Source of the DNA: Thermoguttaceae bacterium
GTDB taxonomy: Bacteria > Planctomycetota > Planctomycetia > Pirellulales > Thermoguttaceae
DNA: 32,796 nucleotides
NCBI GenBank assembly: GCA_028695965.1
Contig: JAQVHZ010000024.1
Location: forward strand, 1 to 32,796
Reading direction: 5' to 3'
The notes below the pieces were generated by a model. That model saw only the letters and a program-made list of their open reading frames with translations. It had not been told where the DNA came from and did not search any database. Positions 25,520-32,677 of this stretch are shown one piece after another (position 1 is the first letter of the stretch; each line of letters begins with the position of its first letter). The position numbers and the translations under genes are program-made.

Positions 25520-27580
25520 ATGAATCTAACTACCGAACAGATAGAAATCGGTAAGGAAAACTTCCTCGCCGCGATCGGGAGTCCGTTGGTACGTCGCGAA
25601 TTCCTGAAACAATCTTGTCGCGCCGACCTCGCCTCCGGCAGAGGTATCGGGTCCTACTACTTCAAATACGGCGTCGTCGATAAGCCGGTTCGCGTCGCGA
25701 TCCTCGGCACGGGCGACGAAGGCAGCGTCTTGATCGGCGGGCTTAACCCGAGCTACGTTCAAGTCGTCGCGATCGCCGATATTCGCCCTTACAACCAGTA
25801 CCGCGCGTTCCACGGCGACTGCTACAGCGCGTCCGCCGCCGCCGTCCGGCCCGGCCTCATGAAGAAATACGGCTGGAGATCGGAAGCGGAGGCGCGTCAG
25901 TACGTCCAAGTCTTCGAAGACTACCGCGACCTGCTCGCTAAAGTCGACGAGCTCGGGGTCGAAGGCGTCATCATCGGTCTGCCCCTGCACCTGCACGCGC
26001 CCGCGGCGATCCTCGCCATGAAAAAAGGCTGCCACGTCCTGACCGAAAAGCTCATGGGTCACTCGGTCGCCAAGTGCAAGGAGATGATCCGCGTCTCTCA
26101 CGAAACGAAGAAACACCTTGCGATCGGGCACCAGCGCCACTACAACATCCTCTACGATCACGCCACGAACCTGATCAATTCGACCGTTATCGGCGACGTC
26201 CACTACATTCGCGCCCAGTGGCACCGAGGCAACTTGCCCGGCAACGACAGCTGGCAGATGCCGCTCCCCGAAGGCTCCAAAGCCGAGGACGTGAAAAAAG
26301 GCGAGCTCATGCGCGAGCTGACCGAATGGACCGCTGAGGTCAAGCGCCTCAAGGCCGAGATCGTCCGAGCCGAAGCGAGAGTCAAATACATCGCCGACCT
26401 GCCCGAAGCCGAACAGACCCAAGCGCTCATCGACGAAGCTAAACGGGTCCAGCGCGAGAAAGTACTCCTGCAAAGAGAGCTCGAAGCGCTCGAGCCGAAA
26501 GTCGCGCAGAAACGCGCCCAATGCGCCGACATGATCCTCATCGAAGGCGGAGAGTACAAAGGCGTTACCTATAAGAAAGCCGAAGATTACGGGTATGTCT
26601 CCACCGTCCGGAAAGAAGGCGACGAAGCCTACGACCGGCCCGCGATCGAAGAGCTCATTCGCTGGCGCCTCTGGGACCGCACCGGCGGAGGGCTCATGGC
26701 GGAGCTCGGAAGTCACCAGCTCGACGCCGCGAACATCTTCATCGCCGCGATGCACGGAGGAGTCAAGCAGCATCCTCTGTCCGTCTCCGCGTCCGGCGCC
26801 CGGTCGCTCTTCAGCGCGCTCGACCGCGACGTCGACGACCACGTCGCCGCGCTCTACGAGTACCCCGCCGCGGACTACGACCCGAACGACGAGCTCGGCA
26901 AGCAGCGCAAGATCACCGTCGCCTACGCCACCATCAACGGCAACGGGTTCGGCGGCTACGGCGAGACGGTCTTCGGCACGAAAGGAACGCTCCAAATCGA
27001 TCGCGAAAACGAAGCGCTCCTCTACCGCACCGCCGCCGTCAACGACAAGGTCCGCGTCGCAGGGTCCAGGGGCAACCTGGACGTCCCGATCAGCGAAGAA
27101 GGCGACAAGCTCTCCTCCGCGATCGGATACCAAGGCGTCTACGCTACCGACGTCAGCCGAGGCTACTGCGAAGAAATCGAGCACTGGGCATACTGCATCC
27201 GCAAGAACCCCGACTGCGACCTGAACGCCGTCGATACCGAGATCATGCCGATCCTCTGCAACGCGTTCGGCGCAAAAGCGTTCGGCGATACAGCCGGAGC
27301 TACTCCGCCGCTCCTCACCCGATGCCGCGGCGAAGTCGCTATCTGGGACGCCATCATCGCGCTCGTTACCAATATCTCCGCAGCCCTCAATAAGACCGTC
27401 GAGTTCAAAGAGTCATGGTTCGACTACAATTCCGACGACACCCCGGAATTCGAATACGCCGAAGAGCTCGTAAGAAACGCCGCCCAGCCCGGGACCTCGG
27501 AACAAGAGATCCAAGACGCCGTCGCCGCCGCAAAAGCCGAAGCGCAAGTCAATCTCAACCGAGAAGAATACACGCTCTGA
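25520..27580 (+). CDS. Gfo/Idh/MocA family oxidoreductase with degenerate Tat leader
   Basis: The ATG at 25520 is preferred; an in-frame ATG 31 codons earlier overlaps the previous gene and lacks a leader-like sequence. The 686-residue product is a paralogue of the preceding gene: AILGTGDEG, VVAIADIRPYNQYRAFHGD, GLPLHLHAPAA, EKLMGHS, HQRHYN and RWRLWDRTGGGLMAELGSHQ. The N-terminus has VRREFLKQSC (Arg25-Arg26) resembling a twin-arginine box, but charged and polar residues follow instead of a hydrophobic core, so export by Tat is doubtful. Residues about 257-347 form an Ala/Glu/Arg-rich, heptad-like coiled-coil insertion, longer than in the paralogue. It could dimerise with the exported partner or remain cytoplasmic. 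Confidence 0.9.
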   Translation: MNLTTEQIEIGKENFLAAIGSPLVRREFLKQSCRADLASGRGIGSYYFKYGVVDKPVRVAILGTGDEGSVLIGGLNPSYVQVVAIADIRPYNQYRAFHGDCYSASAAAVRPGLMKKYGWRSEAEARQYVQVFEDYRDLLAKVDELGVEGVIIGLPLHLHAPAAILAMKKGCHVLTEKLMGHSVAKCKEMIRVSHETKKHLAIGHQRHYNILYDHATNLINSTVIGDVHYIRAQWHRGNLPGNDSWQMPLPEGSKAEDVKKGELMRELTEWTAEVKRLKAEIVRAEARVKYIADLPEAEQTQALIDEAKRVQREKVLLQRELEALEPKVAQKRAQCADMILIEGGEYKGVTYKKAEDYGYVSTVRKEGDEAYDRPAIEELIRWRLWDRTGGGLMAELGSHQLDAANIFIAAMHGGVKQHPLSVSASGARSLFSALDRDVDDHVAALYEYPAADYDPNDELGKQRKITVAYATINGNGFGGYGETVFGTKGTLQIDRENEALLYRTAAVNDKVRVAGSRGNLDVPISEEGDKLSSAIGYQGVYATDVSRGYCEEIEHWAYCIRKNPDCDLNAVDTEIMPILCNAFGAKAFGDTAGATPPLLTRCRGEVAIWDAIIALVTNISAALNKTVEFKESWFDYNSDDTPEFEYAEELVRNAAQPGTSEQEIQDAVAAAKAEAQVNLNREEYTL

Positions 27581-27620
27581 CTCCATGGGCTAATCGCCCA
27601 TAGCGCGGCGATACGGAATA

Positions 27621-27666
27621 AAAAACGCCAACGTCCGGCAAACGTGCCCGGCGCTGGCGTTTTTTT
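27621..27666 (+). terminator. Intrinsic terminator of the oxidoreductase operon
   Basis: AACGCCA at 27624-27630 pairs with TGGCGTT ending at 27661, extended by an inner CCGG/CCGG pair and followed by a T-run to 27666. The base composition drops sharply right after it. Confidence 0.9.
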
Positions 27667-27718
27667 GTGGGGACGGTTGTCATTGTGGTTACGCCTACTT
27701 TTTCAAGGTACAAGAGAC

Positions 27719-27747
27719 TTGATAACATAAATGTTTTTGATTATACT
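27719..27747 (+). promoter_or_regulatory. Sigma70-type promoter for the restriction-modification operon
   Basis: TTGATA (27719-27724), a 17-base spacer and TATACT (27742-27747) differ from consensus by one base in each box. It is about 200 bases upstream of the methyltransferase start. Confidence 0.65.
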
Positions 27748-27771
27748 TATGATCATATAGATAGAAAATAA

Positions 27772-27900
27772 GTGAAACTGATATGGGATAGTGATATTAG
27801 TATTACAAAACAGTCAAAGCATATGGAGTGTTCTCCACTAGACCTTGTACTAAGTTCAAAGGATACGGCTTTTTGGAGGGATAAGATTTTTGTTCGCTGA
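27772..27900 (+). CDS. Possible 42-residue ORF or gene remnant
   Basis: GTG 27772 opens a frame that begins VKLIWDSDISITKQSKHM and ends TAFWRDKIFVR at TGA 27898-27900. A stop codon lies directly before the GTG. The amino-acid mix looks protein-like, but there is no good ribosome binding site and no family I recognise. A second short frame continues in a different phase toward the methyltransferase (27890-27946), so this may be the frameshifted remnant of a gene. Confidence 0.25.
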   Translation: MKLIWDSDISITKQSKHMECSPLDLVLSSKDTAFWRDKIFVR

Positions 27901-27949
27901 AGCTGTCGACAGAAGGTTCGAACGAAAGTATATTATCACATGGTGAAAT

Positions 27950-29032
27950 ATGATGGGCAAAAATATAGTAACGGAGTTTAGGTTAGGAGAGCTCTTTTGT
28001 GGACCAGGTGGAATTGCACAAGGGGCAACTGATGCTTCTATTGAATATGAGAACTACAAGATTGTTCATCAATGGGCTACGGACTATGATAAAGACACAT
28101 GCAACACATACAGAAGAAACTTTTGCAAAGACAATCCTCAAAAAGTAGTATGTGAAGACGTCAGGAAGTTGGATTTTGAGCGTTTAAAGAAGCTAGGAGA
28201 TATAGATGCGTTAGCCTTTGGATTTCCCTGTAATGATTACAGTGTCATTGGAGAACAAAAAGGCATGGATGGCGTATACGGACCTCTTTATTCCTATGGA
28301 GTGAAAGGGCTTAAGCTGTTTAAACCAAAATGGTTTCTAGCTGAGAATGTAAATGGTTTAAGAAATGCTAATGACGGTAGAGATTTTGAAAAGATCCTTA
28401 GAGAACTAAGAGACGCTGGTTACAAGCTCTATCCCAATTTGTATAGGTTTGAAGAATATGGAATCCCGCAAGCGAGACATAGAATAATCATTATTGGTAT
28501 AAGGAACGATATTGACCTCGAATTTAAGATTCCTTCTGCAGAACAATATAGAGACATTGACAACACTGCTAGAACGGCGCTGGAAGCGCCGCCTATCCCA
28601 AAAGACGCAGCCAACAACGAACTGACTAATCAATCCAAAAAAGTAGTAGAAAGACTTAAATATATCAAGCCGGGTGAAAATGCCTTCACTGCCGATATAC
28701 CAAAGGAGTTGCGACTAAATATTAAAGGAGCAAGGATAAGCCAAATATACAAAAGGTTAGACCCAGATAAGCCGGCATATACAGTTACAGGAAGCGGCGG
28801 TGGCGGCACACATATTTACCATTGGAAAGAACCAAGGGCTTTGACTAATAGGGAGCGAGCAAGGCTACAAACATTTCCGGACGATTTTGTTTTTGTTGGC
28901 ACAAAAGAAAGTGTACGAAAACAGATTGGCATGGCCGTTCCAGCTAAAGGGGCTCAAATTATTCTTGAAGCGGTTCTCAGAACCTTTGCAGGGATAGAAT
29001 ATCCTTACCAACCGGGGAATATTGAAGAATGA
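27950..29032 (+). CDS. DNA (cytosine-5-)-methyltransferase (type II)
   Basis: The 360-residue product (ATG 27950 or the adjacent ATG 27953, with GGTGA at 27942-27946) shows the C5-MTase motifs in order. Motif I is LGELFCGPGG. Motif IV is FGFPCNDYS with catalytic Cys94, where the usual PCQ is PCN. Motif VI is ENVNGL and motif VIII is QARHRIIIIGIR. A short target-recognition region is followed by motif IX RERARLQTFPDDF and motif X IGMAVP, which is usually GNAVP. It transfers a methyl group from SAM to C5 of cytosine and protects host DNA. The next gene overlaps it by four bases (ATGA), so the two are translationally coupled. Its specificity cannot be read from sequence; the partner families suggest a GCNGC- or GCSGC-like site (inference). 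Confidence 0.95.
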   Translation: MMGKNIVTEFRLGELFCGPGGIAQGATDASIEYENYKIVHQWATDYDKDTCNTYRRNFCKDNPQKVVCEDVRKLDFERLKKLGDIDALAFGFPCNDYSVIGEQKGMDGVYGPLYSYGVKGLKLFKPKWFLAENVNGLRNANDGRDFEKILRELRDAGYKLYPNLYRFEEYGIPQARHRIIIIGIRNDIDLEFKIPSAEQYRDIDNTARTALEAPPIPKDAANNELTNQSKKVVERLKYIKPGENAFTADIPKELRLNIKGARISQIYKRLDPDKPAYTVTGSGGGGTHIYHWKEPRALTNRERARLQTFPDDFVFVGTKESVRKQIGMAVPAKGAQIILEAVLRTFAGIEYPYQPGNIEE

Positions 29033-30018
29033 TTTTGACAGAAGACCTGACGAACAGCATTCTTATACATCCGGCAAGTATCGGCGCTGATCATTTGCGT
29101 ATTATTGCTCGGTATGCGACTCCGCAGACGGCAAGCTGGCACATACAAAGACTGAATGATTTGCATATCTCCCCAATTAAAATCGACTTAATCTTGGGGA
29201 TGACTGCAAGTAAGGGTATCGAAAAGATGTTACATAATGGATTTGTGGATGTAACCAAAAGATACCAAAATATTAAAGGCTATTCTTCTTTTAAGTGCCA
29301 ATATGTCTATAAGGGTCTTCCCGTAAACAGCAAATTATACTTATGGGAAAAATCTGGCGAGCTGGTAGACGTCTTTGTTGGATCGGCTGATTATACTCTA
29401 TACTCATTTAATTCGCATCGCCAGAAAGAATGTATGGCGAAATTAAACGATCATCGAGACGTGCTCGAGTATTTTAACGCTATTGAAAAAAATTCTGTTT
29501 ACTGTACGTATGGTAGTGTTGAAGACCATATAAAAGTTTATACGAAAAAAAAGAGTCTGGAATTGGCGGAAGAGTTTTCAAACACACAAGACACCTCAAA
29601 TCGTCTTAGACTTTCGCTCCTTACAGCAAAAGGAGATAGAGTTGGAGAGCGTTCTGGCTTGAACTGGGGACAAAGAGATGGAAGAGAAAGGAACCAGGCA
29701 TATATTCCTCTACCAAGAGACAAAGCCCTATGCGGTTTTTTTCCAACCAAAAAGCCAGGAGATGAAAAAGCTCCCCACTTTATTGCGATTACTGACGACG
29801 GCAAAAGCTTAGTTTTGAGAGTTGAACAGCAAGGAGATAAAGCCATTACAACGCCTGAGAACAACTCTAGAATAGGAGAGTATTTCAGGAACAGATTGTC
29901 CCTTCCAAATGGAGATCCGGTTACCAAGGACGACCTAATAAAATATGGAAGGACAGATGTGGAGTTCATAAAATTGGATGACGAACAGTACTATATGGAT
30001 TTCAGTGTAGAGGAATAA
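29029..30018 (+). CDS. NgoFVII-type phospholipase-D-fold restriction protein, active-site His replaced
   Basis: The 329-residue product overlaps the methyltransferase stop by four bases. The N-terminal 150 residues look like the PLD-type nuclease domain of the NgoFVII restriction family (NgoFVII recognises GCSGC), with the recognisable order LPVNSKLYLW...FVGSADYT. In PLD-fold nucleases such as BfiI the motif is HxK followed by an Asn-containing GSxN. Here the positions are Asn100-Ser-Lys102 and Gly118-Ser-Ala-Asp121, so both the catalytic His and the Asn differ. The C-terminal half (about 190-329, with WGQRDGRERNQAYIPLP) is probably the DNA-recognition domain. It may be a DNA-binding subunit rather than a nuclease, or may use altered chemistry. 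The next gene follows after three bases. Confidence 0.8.
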   Translation: MILTEDLTNSILIHPASIGADHLRIIARYATPQTASWHIQRLNDLHISPIKIDLILGMTASKGIEKMLHNGFVDVTKRYQNIKGYSSFKCQYVYKGLPVNSKLYLWEKSGELVDVFVGSADYTLYSFNSHRQKECMAKLNDHRDVLEYFNAIEKNSVYCTYGSVEDHIKVYTKKKSLELAEEFSNTQDTSNRLRLSLLTAKGDRVGERSGLNWGQRDGRERNQAYIPLPRDKALCGFFPTKKPGDEKAPHFIAITDDGKSLVLRVEQQGDKAITTPENNSRIGEYFRNRLSLPNGDPVTKDDLIKYGRTDVEFIKLDDEQYYMDFSVEE

Positions 30019-30021
30019 AAC

Positions 30022-31587
30022 ATGATAAATTATTGGTGGGTAACACGACCGAAGCGAAGATTGAACACAATTCCAGACGTTTTATCAACGTTTTCCGAAA
30101 TATCGCTGAATGAAGAGTGGGAAGGGCAACGAGAGTCTCACCTAACTCTAGAAGAGGAGCTGGAAAAAGCGGGCATAAAGCGCGTAGGAGAGAGACGCGA
30201 TCAAAAAGGTGGGGGCGGACGGACATATAAAGCTTGGGTTGCGAGCCTGGGTTTAATTTTTACACAAGAATCTACTGGTCAAATTAAATTGACTCTTGCA
30301 GGGGAAGCTATTATGAACGGCGATTCTCCTGTTAAAGTATTAAAGAATCAAATAATCAAGTATCAATTTCCGTCTTCTTATTCACTAGGACGCGGGGTCG
30401 ACGTCTCTCCTCGTTTTAAAATAAGACCTTTTCTTTTTCTGCTTAGATTGTTAATGGATGATAGGATTGAAGTTTTATCACAGGAAGAAATTGCGAAAAT
30501 AATCATTACGGAAGCTGAAAATGAGTCTAATTCATGCTTCGAGTATATCGTTAAGAGAATATTGGACTATCGTAGCTTGGGCGACGCTATTTTAGCAAAA
30601 GATTTCGCCGAAAGATATAAATCTTCAAAAGGCGATGCTAATTATGACAATCCATATGGTCATTTACAAGATATAGCAAACACAATCATCAATTGGTTGG
30701 AATATACTCAACTTGTTAAAAGAGAGGAGGGAACTGTTGCAATACTAAAGGATAAAATAGATGAAGTGAAGCAGATTTTGCATAGCCCTATGCCCTTTAT
30801 TGATCGACCCGAGGAGCAGGAATACTTTCAGCGAAAATATGGAGTAGACCCTAAGCATACGAAAGATACAAGAAATCTTTCTAAATCTCGCTCAATAACG
30901 CCGAGAATAATTGCTGAGAATAAAGTGAAGCAATTGTTTATCATAGAGTCTTTGAAACGCCCTATAACCAAGATTGACTCCGAACTAATTGCTACTCTCG
31001 CTGAAAAGTCTGGAATAGACGAAAGAACAGTTGAAGAAATATTATTGGAGTTCTATCCAAGAGGTTCTATCGGAGCGTTTATGACTGAATATTTTGAAAT
31101 GGCGTTTCGAGGACGTGACGACGCCACTGATTTTGAAAAATCCACAGTGCAAATTTTTTCTGATTTGTTTAATTATGAAGCGTTCCACGTTGGTCCGATG
31201 GGTTTAACTCCAGACGTTCTGATATTGAGTGATGAAGACGGGTATCAAGCGATACTTGATACGAAAGCATACCATTCATACTCAATTTCAAACGACCATC
31301 ATAATCGCATGGTGTACAATTATATTGGAGGCTTGTCTAAGTATTCAAACTCTAGGCTTCCACTGGCATTTTTCTCTTATATTTCTGGTGGATTTGGCGC
31401 TAATATCGATTCGCAAATTAATCGAATCTATAAAGAAACCGATATCAGGGGCAGCGCTATGACTGTAAGTAACATGATACACCTTATTGAAAATTACTCA
31501 GAAAAATCGGGAACGCACCGGTCTTTAAGGGAAATATTCAGCGTTAATAGGCAGATTCTAAAATCTGACGTCGACACGAAATTGTAA
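30022..31587 (+). CDS. AlwI-family type II restriction endonuclease
   Basis: The 521-residue product starts three bases after the previous stop. The N-terminus (NYWWVTRPKRRLNTIPDVLS, then EWEGQRE and KAGIKRVGERRDQKGGGGRTY) and the region LTLAGEAIMNGDSPVKVLKNQI are what I associate with the AlwI family, which Pfam groups with Bsp6I, MlyI, PleI and BstNBI. The catalytic PD-(D/E)xK core is visible near 395-415: LTPDVLILSDEDGYQAILDTKAYHSYSI, i.e. PD...DTK. It is therefore the likely DNA-cutting enzyme of this operon. Bsp6I (GCNGC) belongs to the same family, and NgoFVII (GCSGC) to that of the neighbour, so all three genes may address one overlapping site (inference). AT-rich composition matches the rest of the island. 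Confidence 0.82.
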   Translation: MINYWWVTRPKRRLNTIPDVLSTFSEISLNEEWEGQRESHLTLEEELEKAGIKRVGERRDQKGGGGRTYKAWVASLGLIFTQESTGQIKLTLAGEAIMNGDSPVKVLKNQIIKYQFPSSYSLGRGVDVSPRFKIRPFLFLLRLLMDDRIEVLSQEEIAKIIITEAENESNSCFEYIVKRILDYRSLGDAILAKDFAERYKSSKGDANYDNPYGHLQDIANTIINWLEYTQLVKREEGTVAILKDKIDEVKQILHSPMPFIDRPEEQEYFQRKYGVDPKHTKDTRNLSKSRSITPRIIAENKVKQLFIIESLKRPITKIDSELIATLAEKSGIDERTVEEILLEFYPRGSIGAFMTEYFEMAFRGRDDATDFEKSTVQIFSDLFNYEAFHVGPMGLTPDVLILSDEDGYQAILDTKAYHSYSISNDHHNRMVYNYIGGLSKYSNSRLPLAFFSYISGGFGANIDSQINRIYKETDIRGSAMTVSNMIHLIENYSEKSGTHRSLREIFSVNRQILKSDVDTKL

Positions 31588-32007
31588 GTTCAGAATCGTT
31601 TTGTTTCTCTTTTTTCATATGCTGGTTGAGGTACTTTCATACTTTCATGCTTTGAATCAATCTAAGTTTATGGATAAATTTTTGGAGAGTAGGCTTCTAG
31701 AAAACGACGCCCAAGTAAGTTGACATTAACCAGTGTTGGGACGTCTGTTTATGTTTGAGTTTTAAAAGGCGAGGAGTTATAATTGCGTTGAGGCGGTTAT
31801 TCAGAGCCAGTCAACAGCAATCAATAAACGTCAACGTCCGAAGAGACCTTTGATCCAGCCTCATCATTTGGAGAAACCCGAAGCCGGGCGCTTATTCCTA
31901 GCGCTTGCGCGCAACCTGTCGCCCCGTCCCTGCCGACGCCATTGCCGCGATACCTGACGCCGCATAATACGGTCGTCCCAATCAGACACGCAGTTCGGGA
32001 CCTGTCG
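31588..32007. other. 420-bp region downstream of the RM operon with orphan promoter
   Basis: I see no supported coding frame. It includes a strong promoter match on the plus strand at 31755-31783, then stacked short hairpins (CCCG/CGGG and GCGCT/AGCGC between 31888 and 31916). Composition rises toward the right. A small RNA or a read-through into the antisense of the next gene is possible. Confidence 0.4.
31755..31783 (+). promoter_or_regulatory. Strong sigma70-type promoter with no ORF downstream
   Basis: TTGAGT (31755-31760), a 17-base spacer, and TATAAT (31778-31783). It reads toward the 3' end of the minus-strand DpnI-C/DpnD fusion gene and could produce a small or antisense RNA. Confidence 0.5.
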
Positions 32008-32493
32008 CTAAATCTCGCGCCAATCCAGCTCCTCGCCGCGCTTTACAATCGCCATTTGAGCGTGTTGCAATTCGCCGGGCTCCAACACGAAATCCGACTC
32101 CTTATATTTCCGCCTGGCAAGTTCCAACGCTTCTTCTTCACTTGCTGCAATAACTTCAAACTCCCCGATAAGAGTTTCTTCTATCGCTACGGTATATCGT
32201 TTCATTTCATTGTCCAACTCATTGTCCAAGCCGACTTTTTTGTATTTCCCAACGCCAGTAAATTCTAGAAAACCTTTATCCCTCAAGAATTGCAGCTGCT
32301 GCCTTATCTTAGCTTTGACGTTTTTGTTCTGAGGATGTTTGATTTGCAGTTCGGGCTCGAAGTTGTAAATATCCCGCAGCGTGAACTCCGAAGTTGGAAC
32401 ACGGTTGACGCAATTCAAGACGTCCATCAGCCACCCTCGGCTGTTCATATCCGCAATTTCAAGGCCGCCGCTCCGACTGACTTTTGAAAGCAC
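32008..32493 (-). CDS. DpnI C-terminal winged helix fused to DpnD/PcfM-like domain
   Basis: The 161-residue product starts at GTG 32493; ATG 32448 is the alternative, and neither has a strong ribosome binding site. Residues 17-87 (NSRGWLMDVLNCV, SEFTLRDIYNFE, AKIRQQLQFLRDKGFLEF and GKYKKV) closely match the C-terminal winged helix of DpnI, which binds methylated GATC. Residues 97-161 (MKRYTVAIEETLIGEFEVIAAS... and RRKYKESDFVLEPGEL) resemble the DpnD/PcfM family. In pneumococcus dpnC (DpnI) and dpnD are adjacent genes; here they are one frame, joined by a linker coded by a near-perfect 12-base tandem duplication (LDNE twice, 32206-32229). The 180-residue catalytic domain of DpnI is absent, and a stop lies just upstream in frame. 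It is either a remnant or a nuclease-free methyl-GATC reader. Confidence 0.75.
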   Translation of the reverse strand: MLSKVSRSGGLEIADMNSRGWLMDVLNCVNRVPTSEFTLRDIYNFEPELQIKHPQNKNVKAKIRQQLQFLRDKGFLEFTGVGKYKKVGLDNELDNEMKRYTVAIEETLIGEFEVIAASEEEALELARRKYKESDFVLEPGELQHAQMAIVKRGEELDWREI

Positions 32494-32614
32494 GCTTTTT
32501 TATTCGACATTTCACCGCCCGATACAACCAGGATTCCCGTAACACCACACCATAAAAGTCTTTCTTAAATCCACTATAATTCTTTAAAAATAGCTATTTT
32601 ATTCAAAAAACCTC

Positions 32615-32643
32615 TTGACAGCCTCCTCGTTATGTATTATAAT
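32615..32643 (+). promoter_or_regulatory. Exact consensus sigma70 promoter
   Basis: TTGACA (32615-32620), 17 bases, TATAAT (32638-32643). GAGGAGG (32651-32657) and ATG (32665) follow, but that frame stops after 24 codons at 32737-32739. Confidence 0.65.
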
Positions 32644-32658
32644 ACATAACGAGGAGGC
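32621..32658. repeat. Perfect 38-bp palindrome (putative operator)
   Basis: Arms 32621-32638 and 32641-32658 are exact reverse complements around a central AT, beginning GCCTCCTCG and ending CGAGGAGGC. It fills the spacer and -10 of the promoter at 32615-32643 and its right arm contains the Shine-Dalgarno-like GAGGAGG. It could be a regulator binding site; as a terminator for the minus-strand gene it is poor because the T-run is ten bases away. Confidence 0.8.
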
Positions 32659-32677
32659 AATGATATGTCGTTATACT

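Larger units (their letters stand above)
27667..27949. other. AT-rich left edge of the defence island
   Basis: This non-coding or weakly coding stretch separates the terminator from the methyltransferase. It holds the promoter at 27719-27747, a perfect 10-bp palindrome TATGATCATA (27748-27757) just after its -10 element that could be an operator, and a possible 42-codon ORF (27772-27900). No flanking direct repeat or tRNA end was found. Confidence 0.5.

Noticed and set aside
25526..27184. 552-codon open frame on the minus strand
   Set aside because: It lies fully antisense to the well-supported Gfo/Idh/MocA gene and is a by-product of GC-rich codon use; the product is low-complexity Val/Asp/Arg with no motif.
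31942..32268. 108-codon plus-strand open frame after the orphan promoter
   Set aside because: Mostly antisense to the DpnI-C/DpnD fusion, which has recognisable domains; no ribosome binding site.
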